64,000 nt of DNA, taken from positions 124,001-188,000 of the forward strand of contig JADJDJ010000005.1 in the NCBI GenBank assembly GCA_016702745.1, read 5' to 3'. The notes under the pieces were generated by a model, which searched no databases, was not told where the DNA came from, and worked only from the letters and a program-made list of their open reading frames with translations. The first letter of the stretch is position 1; every line of letters starts with the position of its first letter. A program made the translations under genes and the position numbers. Of this stretch, positions 17,334-24,252 are shown in pieces. This DNA comes from Chitinophagaceae bacterium. GTDB taxonomy: Bacteria; Bacteroidota; Bacteroidia; Chitinophagales; Chitinophagaceae.

Positions 17334-17698
17334 AAAAGGGCGAAGTAGTTGGTCTGATTATCCTTGTATCATTTGTACTTTGGGTAATAATTGGAAGATG
17401 CACAAATCAAAATGAGCTTAAAAGCGGGGTAATTGTAAATGTGAGAGTTGTTTCCTGGACTACTCCGTCAAAAGGATCTTCAAATGGTAGCCTTTATGGC
17501 GAATTCGTTTATAAGGGTAAAAAATATCGACTACTTTCCCCAACTACTTATGGATGGGGGCTGCATAATTTAATAGGTAAAACTTTTCCGGCAATGTTTT
17601 CTGCGAAAAATGAAAAAATTGAAATATTAATAACGCCGGAAGATTTTAAAAAATTTAAAATACCATTTCCGGACAGCTTGAAATGGGTTATAGAATAG
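17330..17698 (+). CDS. Small membrane-anchored hypothetical protein
   Basis: 122 residues from the ATG at 17330. It has an N-terminal hydrophobic segment (VVGLIILVSFVLWVIIG, about 6-22) followed by an extracytoplasmic beta-rich domain (GVIVNVRVVSW, GSLYGEFVYKGKKYRLLSP, GKTFPAMFSAKNEKIEILI). The pattern of a linker, a YxGKxY strand and a FxAKNxxK strand resembles DUF3592-like small Bacteroidota membrane proteins, but the match is by shape only. The ATG overlaps the stop of the truncated upstream frame. The first half copy of an alternative start at 17297 is less likely. Hairpin-repeat copy 3 follows 52 bp after the stop. Confidence 0.65.
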   Translation: MKKGEVVGLIILVSFVLWVIIGRCTNQNELKSGVIVNVRVVSWTTPSKGSSNGSLYGEFVYKGKKYRLLSPTTYGWGLHNLIGKTFPAMFSAKNEKIEILITPEDFKKFKIPFPDSLKWVIE

Positions 17699-17750
17699 AT
17701 TGCCAAGGTAGTCAATAGTGCGCTTTTTTGCCCTTGGAGGTTTTTACTTA

Positions 17751-17875
17751 CTTCTCCAACGAGTCTCCTGCTTATTCGTGGCCTGTAGCCTGTAGTAATA
17801 TTTTTGCCGAGACTCGTTGGCTTGCTTTCGTTGTTATTTTCCGTTGCTTCCGAACATTTCCGGGCAATTATAACA
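17751..17875. repeat. Hairpin repeat, copy 3 (extended form)
   Basis: The core CTTCTCCAACGAGTCTC to GAGACTCGTTGGCTTG (17751-17825) is followed by the same 3' extension as copy 1 (GCTTTCGTTG, CTTCCGA, CGGGCAATTATAACAA). Copy 4 begins only a few bases later, so copies 3 and 4 are nearly tandem. Confidence 0.8.
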
Positions 17876-17881
17876 ACCCTA

Positions 17882-17954
17882 CTTCTCCAACGAGTCTCCT
17901 GCTTATTCGTCGCCTGTAGACTATCAGTAATAATTTTGCGGGACTCGTTGGCTT
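17882..17954. repeat. Hairpin repeat, copy 4
   Basis: CTTCTCCAACGAGTCTC to GGGACTCGTTGGCTT, with the shared centre CTGCTTATTCGTCGCC. It lies just downstream of the minus-strand gene at 18015, on that gene's 3' side. Confidence 0.8.
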
Positions 17955-18014
17955 AAGGTTTCAGGGATGTAGTAATTTGCTGGAAGGAAAACTACGGGCA
18001 ACAGGGGTAATCAT

Positions 18015-18335
18015 TTAAAGAAGAAGAATCAGGAGCACGATGATGATAACCGCGCCAACAGAGAGATAAATTCCGCCGCTGATTTTTTTGAGCTCTTTCC
18101 GGATGCTGACCACTTCTTTCCGGATAGCTTTTCTTTCCAGCTTCGTCATTTCCGACCGGTCCATTTTTTTGATGTTTTCAAGCCGGCTCAGCAATTGCTG
18201 CTCACGGCCATTTTCCGGCACAACCGGAGCGTGAACAGTTGTCTCCGATGCTGCAACATAAGCCGCCTGTACTGGCAGGACGAATGTGAGCAGGAGCAAA
18301 AAGAGTACGAAGTTGACTGGATTTCTGAGTTTCAT
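18015..18335 (-). CDS. Small exported protein with C-terminal membrane anchor
   Basis: 106 residues. It has a signal peptide (NFVLFLLLLTFVLPVQA, cleavage near residue 25), a charged helical centre (LLSRLENIKKMDRSEMTKLERKAIRKEVVSIRKELKKI split over about 48-86) that may form a coiled coil, and a C-terminal hydrophobic helix (IYLSVGAVIIIVLLILLL). This architecture is common among small Bacteroidota proteins without assigned function. It is one of the short genes between hairpin-repeat copies 4 and 5. The gene looks intact. Confidence 0.75.
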   Translation of the reverse strand: MKLRNPVNFVLFLLLLTFVLPVQAAYVAASETTVHAPVVPENGREQQLLSRLENIKKMDRSEMTKLERKAIRKEVVSIRKELKKISGGIYLSVGAVIIIVLLILLL

Positions 18336-18529
18336 GTTGTTTGATTGATCTGATTATAAATTCCGGTTAAGATGAAATCTGTTTGTCAGATCCTAAAGGT
18401 GGCTGTGTTTGGTGCTGAAACTGTTACAGGGGGAAACGATAATCTTATAAAATTCATTGTTTATTGTACTTGCACCCCGGCTATTTTGCAGGGATTGCAG
18501 AAAGTGGGCGCTACCTCTGTTCTCCTTCC

Positions 18530-18608
18530 CTTCCCCAACGAGTCCTCGCTTCGCCAACCTCTTTTTTTGCCGCAAACATTTTTGCAGGGACTCGTTGGGT
18601 AAGGAATT
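18530..18608. repeat. Hairpin repeat, copy 5 (divergent centre)
   Basis: The arms CTTCCCCAACGAGTC and GGGACTCGTTGGGTAAGG are conserved, but the centre (CTCGCTTCGCCAACC ... GCAAACATTTTTGCA) differs from copies 1-4 apart from the ATTTTTGC word. Confidence 0.75.
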
Positions 18609-18685
18609 TCTACAAGTTTACTGGCAAGGCGTTTATTCGCTGATTTTTCCGGAGCTTTGAGAAGGATTTGGCCAGATTTGTAAGT

Positions 18686-18756
18686 CCCAACGAGTCCCTG
18701 CAGGGATATTACTGATTTACGATAAGCGTTGAATAAGCAGGAGACTCGTTGGGGAA
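18686..18756. repeat. Hairpin repeat, copy 6 (inverted orientation, best-preserved stem)
   Basis: CCCAACGAGTC (18686-18696) pairs with GACTCGTTGGG (18743-18753). After a single bulged A (18742), CCTGC (18697-18701) pairs with GCAGG (18737-18741). The loop is 35 nt. The centre is the reverse complement of copies 1-4 (AATAAGCAGGAGACTC). The next gene starts 15 bp later. Confidence 0.85.
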
Positions 18757-18770
18757 GGAAAATAATTACA

Positions 18771-19130
18771 ATGAAAAAAATAGTTTATTTTATTGGAGTT
18801 TACTTCCTTTTTATTTCTTTTATCTGTGGGTGTAATAACAATAGCAAAATTGAAAAGCTACTTTCAAGCACTGAGATGAATGATTTGATTTTGGGAGCTT
18901 TGAAAGCCAGGAAAAGTGGAGATAAAAGATTTTGTCACTTATTGATACAAAATGCAGATGACCCGCGAACGTCAACTAATCTCCGACATAAGGGGGTAAG
19001 CGTTTATCAAGCCAAAATGGAAGCCCTGAGAATAATATTAGGGGAGGAGCCTCCTCGTAAGATTGATCGGACTCCTGATTCTGTAGTTATTAATTTCTTT
19101 TCTGAATTGATGAAGAGAAGTAATTTGTAG
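18771..19130 (+). CDS. Putative lipoprotein of unknown function
   Basis: 119 residues from the ATG at 18771. The N-terminus is a lipoprotein signal (MKKIVYFIGVYFLFISFICG followed by Cys; lipobox ICGC). The mature part is helical and polar, with STEMNDLILGALKARKSGD, YQAKMEALRIILGEEPPRKI and a NFFSELMKRSNL end. No known domain is recognised. It is AT-rich relative to neighbours outside the island. It starts 15 bp after the arm of repeat copy 6 and is followed by a half repeat near 19189. Confidence 0.65.
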   Translation: MKKIVYFIGVYFLFISFICGCNNNSKIEKLLSSTEMNDLILGALKARKSGDKRFCHLLIQNADDPRTSTNLRHKGVSVYQAKMEALRIILGEEPPRKIDRTPDSVVINFFSELMKRSNL

Positions 19131-19188
19131 TCATTCCTAAAGAATTCCATGCGGCATTCTTATAGATTGACTACAAGAAATAAGTAAT

Positions 19189-19208
19189 CAGGTGACTCGT
19201 TGTGAAAG
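19189..19208. repeat. Half copy of the hairpin repeat (right boundary)
   Basis: CAGGTGACTCGTTGTGAAAG is a decayed version of the arm CAGGAGACTCGTTGGGGAAG, in the same orientation as the half copy at 16194. It runs into a heptamer array, mirroring the left boundary. Confidence 0.55.
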
Positions 19209-19209
19209 A

Positions 19210-19251
19210 ATCTCAACTTCTCAACCCCTCAACTACTGAACTCCTCAACTA
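19210..19251. repeat. Degenerate heptamer array (CTCAAC-rich), right edge of the island
   Basis: Six 7-nt words can be laid out (ATCTCAA, CTTCTCA, ACCCCTC, AACTACT, GAACTCC, TCAACTA). It separates the hairpin-repeat island from the lipoprotein gene at 19259. Confidence 0.65.
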
Positions 19252-19258
19252 TCCCCCA

Positions 19259-19845
19259 TCAATCACTCTGCCGATGTCCCGCATTCACCCAATCGGTAAT
19301 CTTCTGTTTATCTACCGGCGTTAAGGGCGCATTGGGCGCTTCCGGCATTTGGGAAGGGGTATTATCCACGGCCCGGGCCTTGATGCGGTCCCAGCTGGCG
19401 ACAATATTCGCATCGGTATCAAAATTCTTTCCACCGTTGATGGCGCCGTTTAAATGACAAGGACCACAGTAACCCAGGATGATTTGTTTGACTGCTGCGT
19501 ATTTGGGACCGTAATTGAAAATCGTGAACTGGGCTGTATCGGTACAGCCTTTCTGGTTTTTGATGGGGAGCACATACTTACCCGGGGCCAGGTTCGTGAA
19601 TGTATTCGAAGCCTGGTAAGTACCAGTACCCAGTTTATAACTGATCGTATCACCTATTGGGGAATTCACCGTGTACGTGCCGTTGTTGGCCGTGCCAATG
19701 GATTCTGTTTTAAAATAATCAACCGTGTAATTCACCCCCAGACAGGGATCAGGGGCAGGAGGGGTATCTTTTTTATTACAGGCAGCAATCAACAGGACCC
19801 TGCGATTAACAGGCCAAAAAGAAAACGGGAGCGGTTGGTCATCAT
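19259..19845 (-). CDS. Lipoprotein with a CxxCH haem-binding motif, frameshifted signal peptide
   Basis: The mature part is open from 19792 and begins LIAAC-NKKDTPPAPDPC, a lipobox. The expected signal start (MMTNRSRFLFGLLIAG, ATG at 19845) lies in another frame. The two join near 19791-19803 by a one-base change, so a sequencing error in the signal region is likely. The C-terminal ~75 residues carry CGPCH (IILGYCGPCHLNGAINGG), a single covalent c-type haem site, and a VDKQKITDWVNAGH end typical of small cytochrome-like domains in planctomycete/Bacteroidota PSD1-type proteins. A distal Met (SQMPEAPNAPL) could be the second haem ligand. The N-terminal half is an SprB-repeat-like Ig-fold region (SIGTANNGTYTVNSP). 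A periplasmic or outer-membrane anchored electron-transfer role is inferred. Confidence 0.7.
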
Positions 19846-19972
19846 ATCCACTAATGTACAGTTTGTATTTAAAAATTGAAAGGGCAGGAGCCTTTCTGAC
19901 TCCATTTTATCTCAAAAGATTAAGCAGCCCGGCAGGGAATCAGACCACTGGTCCATATTTTTTGAATCATTG

Positions 19973-20000
19973 TTGCAAATATCAAAAATCCCTATTTTTG
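19973..20000 (+). promoter_or_regulatory. Candidate Bacteroidota promoter for the TonB-receptor locus
   Basis: TTG at 19973-19975 and TATTTTTG at 19993-20000 match the -33 TTG and -7 TAnnTTTG elements with 17-bp spacing. A start of transcription near 20007 would put the GTG at 20005 out of use, which fits the doubt about the first codon of the small gene that follows. Confidence 0.5.
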
Positions 20001-20004
20001 CCGG

Positions 20005-20322
20005 GTGCATACAACCCCTACATACCTGAAAAGGCTGCAGCCACTTTGTTGCTGGGTTTGTTTGCATTTATTCTCGCAGAAAAAAAATACCCATGCGCAT
20101 ACCCGGTATGCCATGGAGGACCTGCAGGGTCATACCATGGTGCACCAGCCCGGTACCTGCCTGATCTGCGAATTTCAAATGGCAGCAGATGCAGATATGC
20201 CTGCCTGTCCGACCCTGAACCCCCCACTTGCTTTTTCAATTCACAGTCCCGAAACGGATATCACTCCGGTTTCAAGTCCGGAATTTTTACAATTCTCCTT
20301 AAGAGGACCGCCTGCTATTTAA
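20005..20322 (+). CDS. Small His/Cys-containing protein upstream of a TonB receptor; 5' end uncertain
   Basis: The confident part is the segment RYAMEDLQGHTMVHQPGTC followed by LICEFQMAADADMP: a CxxCxFQ motif with nearby His, a pattern I know from small Bacteroidota proteins encoded just before TonB receptors, where a metal link is suspected. The frame from GTG 20005 gives 105 residues with a poor N-terminus. A neighbouring frame reads AAATLLLGLFAFILAEKK over 20032-20085, a good signal peptide. A one-base error in the run of eight A (20080-20087) would join that signal to NTHAHTRYAMED. The true start is therefore unresolved. It lies 120 bp before the receptor gene. Confidence 0.55.
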   Translation: MHTTPTYLKRLQPLCCWVCLHLFSQKKNTHAHTRYAMEDLQGHTMVHQPGTCLICEFQMAADADMPACPTLNPPLAFSIHSPETDITPVSSPEFLQFSLRGPPAI

Positions 20323-20443
20323 TGACTGAATCCATCAATTAAAAGCAATCATTGCTTTTGCGGCATCATGTGATGTCCGCCATCATTCCGGTATTCATTT
20401 ATTAATTATCCCCCTTTAACCGGGGAGCACAGAGGCACTCATC

Positions 20444-22870
20444 ATGAAAAAATTAGTATTCGCATCACTATTCCTATTCATAGGCAACATCGCCTTTTCC
20501 CAAACCGGTCTCGTTCTATCAACGTCACCGGCTACTCCTGTTTTTAAAGTTTCACTCCGGGGTACCATCAAGGATGCCGTCACCGGCAGTATTTTACCCG
20601 GGGCTTCGGTATATCTGGCCGATGATAAAATCGGGACCATCGCCGATGCGTCCGGTAAATACAGTATCAGCAATATTCCTCCAGGCCACCATGTGGTGGA
20701 AATTTCCCATACCGGTTACAGTACACTGGTGGAACACCTGGAATTGACAACCGATATCGAGAAAGACTTTCTGCTTTCTCCTGTCGTGCTCGAAAACCAG
20801 GGCGTGATTGTTACCGGTGTATCCAATGCCACCAGTATCCGTAAAACACCGGTACCGGTATCATCCATCCGGAAACAGGATTTATTCCAAACCACTTCCA
20901 GTAATATCATTGATGCGTTGACCCATATACCCGGTGTATCACAACTGAGTACCGGTCCGGCTATCTCTAAACCCTTTATCCGCGGACTGGGGTATAACCG
21001 GGTTGTTACCGTGAATGATGGCGTTCGACAGGAAGGACAACAATGGGGCGATGAACACGGGATTGAAATTGATGAGATGAGTGTGAATAAAGTTGAAGTA
21101 TTAAAAGGTCCCGCCTCCCTGATGTATGGCAGCGATGCCCTGGCCGGCGTCGTGCATTTTATTACCAATAATCCCGCTGCTGAAGGAACCGTAAAAGGAA
21201 GTCTGCTGACGAATTATCAATCCAATAACGGACTGATCGGTTTAAATGGAAATCTCGCCGGTAACAAAAACGGATTCAACTGGAATGCTTATGGTACTTA
21301 TAAATCAGCCGGTGATTACCGGAACAAATACGATGGACGGGTACTGAATTCGCGTTTCAACGAAGGCAATTTCGGCGGCTATGCCGGTTTGAATAAAAGC
21401 TGGGGATATAGTCACTTAATCTTTAGTCGCTTTAACCAGAAAATCGGAATGATAGAAGGCGACCGAGATGATGCCACCGGCCGCTTCCTGCTCTTTACCG
21501 GTTCTCCATTGGAAAGAATTGCCACTACCGCTGACTTGGAGGAACGTTTTTTATTTGTTCCCTTTCAGCATATCAAACATACCCGTCTCGTGAGTGATAA
21601 TAATTTTGCGATTCATCAAAGCCGTTTGAAAATCAACCTGGCTTACCAGAATAACCAGCGGAAAGAATATGGTAATCCTGAAGATGTTGCGGAAGAAGAA
21701 CTGTTCTTTGACCTCAAGACCTTTAATTATAATATCCAATGGCAATTGCCGGAGATAAAAGAATGGCATACCAGTTTTGGCGTAAACGGTATGCAGCAAA
21801 GCAACCGGAACAAAGCGGAAGAAGTGCTGATCCCGGAATACAATTTATTCGATGCCGGTGTTTTTGTGTACGCCCAGCGTTTCTTTAAGAAAGCAACCCT
21901 CAGTGGCGGACTGCGCTATGATCATCGATCCGTTGATTCAAAAGCATTTGCGGATGGGGCTGATGTAAAATTCACGGCTTTCAAAAGAACTTTTTCCAAT
22001 ATTTCGGGAAGTATCGGTATCAGTGCAGAGCCGTCTGAAAAAGTAACCCTGAAAGCCAATATCGCCCGTGGCTTCCGGGCACCCACCCTGGCCGAGTTAG
22101 GCAGCAACGGGGCCCATGAAGGAACTAATCGGTATGAATACGGGGAACAAAACCTGAAATCTGAAACCAGCTTACAAATTGATGCCGGTATTGATTTGAA
22201 CTACGAACATTTTAGTCTGGGTATTGCCGCTTTCTATAACAGAATGAACCGTTTTATTTTTTATCGCAAGCTACAGTCCGTTTTGGGAGGCGATTCACTG
22301 GTGAATGTGGATGGGGAAGACCTGCTCACTTTTCAGTTTAACCAGCATGATGCCAGCCTGGCCGGAGTGGAAGCCAGTCTGGATATTCACCCGCACCCGC
22401 TCGACTGGCTGCATTTTGAAAACACATTCTCCTGGGTACGTGGCCGTTTCGACAATGCCATTGATGGCAGCGAAGCATTGCCCCTGATTCCTGCGGCCCG
22501 TCTGGTGAGTGAATTGAAAGCAGATTTCAGAAAAGCGGGTCATCTGTTCAGTAACCTTTATTTTAAACTGGAGGCTGATCAAACCTTTGCTCAAAACAAT
22601 CCTTTCACCGGTTTTGATACAGAAACCAGGACGGATGGTTATCTCTTACTCAATGCCGGTTTAGGCGCTGACATCCTGAACAAAGCGAAAAAGATCCTTT
22701 GCAGTGTACATCTTGGTGTTACCAATATCACTGATAAGGCCTGGCAAAATCACCTGAGTCGCCTGAAATACACGGCGGAGAACCTGGTGACCGGTCGTAC
22801 AGGGGTTTTCAATACCGGCCGCAATTTCTCCATCAAATTGAATATCCCCTTTGGGTTTAAACTGAATTAA
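20444..22870 (+). CDS. TonB-dependent outer-membrane receptor
   Basis: 808 residues with a signal peptide (LVFASLFLFIGNIAFSQ). Domain order: a carboxypeptidase-regulatory-like domain (about 35-115, GTIKDAVTGSILPGASVYL), a TonB plug (about 125-240, RKTPVPVSSIRKQDLFQTTS ... IRGLGYNRVVTVNDGVRQEG ... VEVLKGPASLMYGSDALAG), and a beta-barrel to the end. No SusD partner follows, so this is a FecA-like rather than a SusC/SusD glycan importer. The ligand is unknown. The upstream His/Cys-rich small protein hints at a metal or metal complex, and the downstream DUF2721 and DUF4625 genes look co-directional. The start ATG is well placed after an AGAGG-rich leader. Confidence 0.92.
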   Translation: MKKLVFASLFLFIGNIAFSQTGLVLSTSPATPVFKVSLRGTIKDAVTGSILPGASVYLADDKIGTIADASGKYSISNIPPGHHVVEISHTGYSTLVEHLELTTDIEKDFLLSPVVLENQGVIVTGVSNATSIRKTPVPVSSIRKQDLFQTTSSNIIDALTHIPGVSQLSTGPAISKPFIRGLGYNRVVTVNDGVRQEGQQWGDEHGIEIDEMSVNKVEVLKGPASLMYGSDALAGVVHFITNNPAAEGTVKGSLLTNYQSNNGLIGLNGNLAGNKNGFNWNAYGTYKSAGDYRNKYDGRVLNSRFNEGNFGGYAGLNKSWGYSHLIFSRFNQKIGMIEGDRDDATGRFLLFTGSPLERIATTADLEERFLFVPFQHIKHTRLVSDNNFAIHQSRLKINLAYQNNQRKEYGNPEDVAEEELFFDLKTFNYNIQWQLPEIKEWHTSFGVNGMQQSNRNKAEEVLIPEYNLFDAGVFVYAQRFFKKATLSGGLRYDHRSVDSKAFADGADVKFTAFKRTFSNISGSIGISAEPSEKVTLKANIARGFRAPTLAELGSNGAHEGTNRYEYGEQNLKSETSLQIDAGIDLNYEHFSLGIAAFYNRMNRFIFYRKLQSVLGGDSLVNVDGEDLLTFQFNQHDASLAGVEASLDIHPHPLDWLHFENTFSWVRGRFDNAIDGSEALPLIPAARLVSELKADFRKAGHLFSNLYFKLEADQTFAQNNPFTGFDTETRTDGYLLLNAGLGADILNKAKKILCSVHLGVTNITDKAWQNHLSRLKYTAENLVTGRTGVFNTGRNFSIKLNIPFGFKLN

Positions 22871-22945
22871 GTCTTTCATTTGGGTGTGAATAACAGCCCT
22901 GCCGGTGCGAAAGCAATGGCGGGGCATTTTTTTGTATTTTGGGGG

Positions 22946-23395
22946 ATGGAAATCAGCTTCAATACACCGGCCCTGCTCTTTCCGGCCATCACCCTGTTAT
23001 TGCTGGCCTATACCAATCGTTTTCTGGCCATAGCCAACCTGATCCGTAAATTACACGATGAGTATATCAGCGGAAAGAAAACAGCCCAGTTACTGGCCCA
23101 GTTGCATAACCTGAAGAAGCGGATCAATTATATCCGGCAAATGCAGGCCCTGGGGGTACTGAGTTTTTTATGCTGTGTGGTTTGTATGTTCAGTATTTAT
23201 AAAGAATGGACAAAAGCCGCAGAGTATATCTTTGCCGCCAGTTTGCTTAGTCTGCTGGCTTCGCTGATCATTTCACTGGTGGAAATTTTTCTCAGCACCC
23301 GTGCTCTGGAACTGGAACTGAGCGATATTGAGGAACTGGAGAAAACCAATTTCTTCAGCGGACTGATGAGTAATAAGGATAAAAAAGAATCATAG
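22946..23395 (+). CDS. DUF2721-family membrane protein
   Basis: 149 residues from the ATG at 22946 (MEISFNTPALLFPAI); the frame is open further upstream but without an initiation context. DUF2721 features are the first helix TPALLFPAITLLLLAYTN, the charged NLIRKLHDEYI stretch, and two further hydrophobic helices (LGVLSFLCCVVCMFSIY; YIFAASLLSLLASLIISLVEIF), with a C-terminal acidic, ELELSDIEELEK-type helix. The function of the family is not known. It follows the TonB receptor by 75 bp and is 8 bp from the DUF4625 lipoprotein, so the three probably form one transcript. Confidence 0.8.
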   Translation: MEISFNTPALLFPAITLLLLAYTNRFLAIANLIRKLHDEYISGKKTAQLLAQLHNLKKRINYIRQMQALGVLSFLCCVVCMFSIYKEWTKAAEYIFAASLLSLLASLIISLVEIFLSTRALELELSDIEELEKTNFFSGLMSNKDKKES

Positions 23396-23403
23396 ATTAG
23401 AAA

Positions 23404-23838
23404 ATGCGTAACGGACTGATCATACTCCTGGCAACAATTTCAGTGCTGGTTTATTCCTGCTCCAAAGGAGGGGCACCCGTTGATGATGGAAATGGAAATC
23501 CGCATGTTGAAAATCCCTCAGATACCACCCCACCGGTGATTACGATTGCCACGCCATCCGAAAATCAGGTGTATAATAGCGGGAATACCATTCACATGAC
23601 CGGAAGAATCAGCGATGACCTCGGTTTGTATCGCGGAACCATCAAACTGGTGAATGATGCCAATGGATTGGTCTTAAAAGAACAGGCTTATGAAATCCAT
23701 GGATTACTGGGGTATAATTTCAGTCTTTCGCATACAGCTGTTGTTACAGCTGCATCAGATTATACCGTGACGGTAAGTTTTGAAGATCACGGATTGAATA
23801 CCATTACCCGCTCTGTGAAAGTAAAAGTGAATCCCTGA
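23404..23838 (+). CDS. DUF4625-like lipoprotein
   Basis: 144 residues with a lipoprotein signal (LLATISVLVYSC, Cys near 19) and a single Ig-like beta-sandwich: PPVITIATPSENQVYNSG, IHMTGRISDDLGLYRGTIKL and a closing DYTVTVSFEDHGLNTITR strand. This matches the DUF4625 pattern, where a TP..GDxxxxGxxIxxxxxxxDxxGL core is followed by a strand with a conserved His. DUF4625 proteins commonly accompany TonB receptors of likely metal specificity in Bacteroidota (my recollection, not a search). It is probably anchored at the periplasmic face of the outer membrane. Confidence 0.7.
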   Translation: MRNGLIILLATISVLVYSCSKGGAPVDDGNGNPHVENPSDTTPPVITIATPSENQVYNSGNTIHMTGRISDDLGLYRGTIKLVNDANGLVLKEQAYEIHGLLGYNFSLSHTAVVTAASDYTVTVSFEDHGLNTITRSVKVKVNP

Positions 23839-23941
23839 TACGGGAAGCTATATCAAAAGTCGTTGATTGGAGGGATGTCATGCCGGCTATTTCCCTTGGG
23901 ACCCGGTATCTTTTATAAGTTCGTTTTTAAATAGCTTCCAT

Positions 23942-24250
23942 TTATTCCAGCATCTTCATCACCGACATCCAGTTGCCGGCATTGTACACTTCTTTCAAAC
24001 CGTTTTCTTTGAGGATGGCCGTGGCCTTGCTGCTTCTGTCTCCTGATGAACAGCAGACGATGACCGGTTTCTGCAGATCGCGGATACGACCAATACTTAC
24101 CCGGATCCGGTCTACGGGAATATTCAAAGAACCGGGCACCCTTCCCCGGTCATATTCATTGGCCGTTCGTACATCAATCACCACCGCACCTTGTAAGAGG
24201 GCCGCTTTGATCTTGTTTTTACCAAAACCCAGAATAGAAAAAATTCCCAT
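23942..24250 (-). CDS. Rhodanese-like domain protein
   Basis: A single 102-residue rhodanese domain: VVIDVRTANEYDRGRVPGSLNIP at about residues 22-44 and the active-site loop VIVCCSSGDRSSKA near 62-75, with the persulfide-forming Cys in the CCSSGDRS loop. Such stand-alone rhodaneses transfer sulfane sulfur or serve as sulfur carriers in the cytoplasm. It begins 2 bp after the stop of the ABC transporter gene on the same strand, so the two are co-transcribed, though no functional link is known. Confidence 0.9.
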   Translation of the reverse strand: MGIFSILGFGKNKIKAALLQGAVVIDVRTANEYDRGRVPGSLNIPVDRIRVSIGRIRDLQKPVIVCCSSGDRSSKATAILKENGLKEVYNAGNWMSVMKMLE

Positions 24251-24252
24251 AG

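Larger units (their letters stand above)
18336..18770. other. Gene-poor stretch holding two hairpin repeats
   Basis: It contains repeat copies 5 and 6 and, between them, a short open 3' fragment ending FLQVYWQGVYSLIFPEL with a stop at 18658-18660. I see no complete gene here. Confidence 0.6.

Noticed and set aside
16194..19208. CRISPR array at the hairpin repeats
   Set aside because: Intervals range from a few bases to over 500 bp and contain genes; orientations are mixed and no cas genes are present.
16194..19208. Integron with a cassette array, as a firm call
   Set aside because: No integrase or attI is seen and the arms lack the unpaired spacer of attC sites, so it is kept only as a hypothesis.
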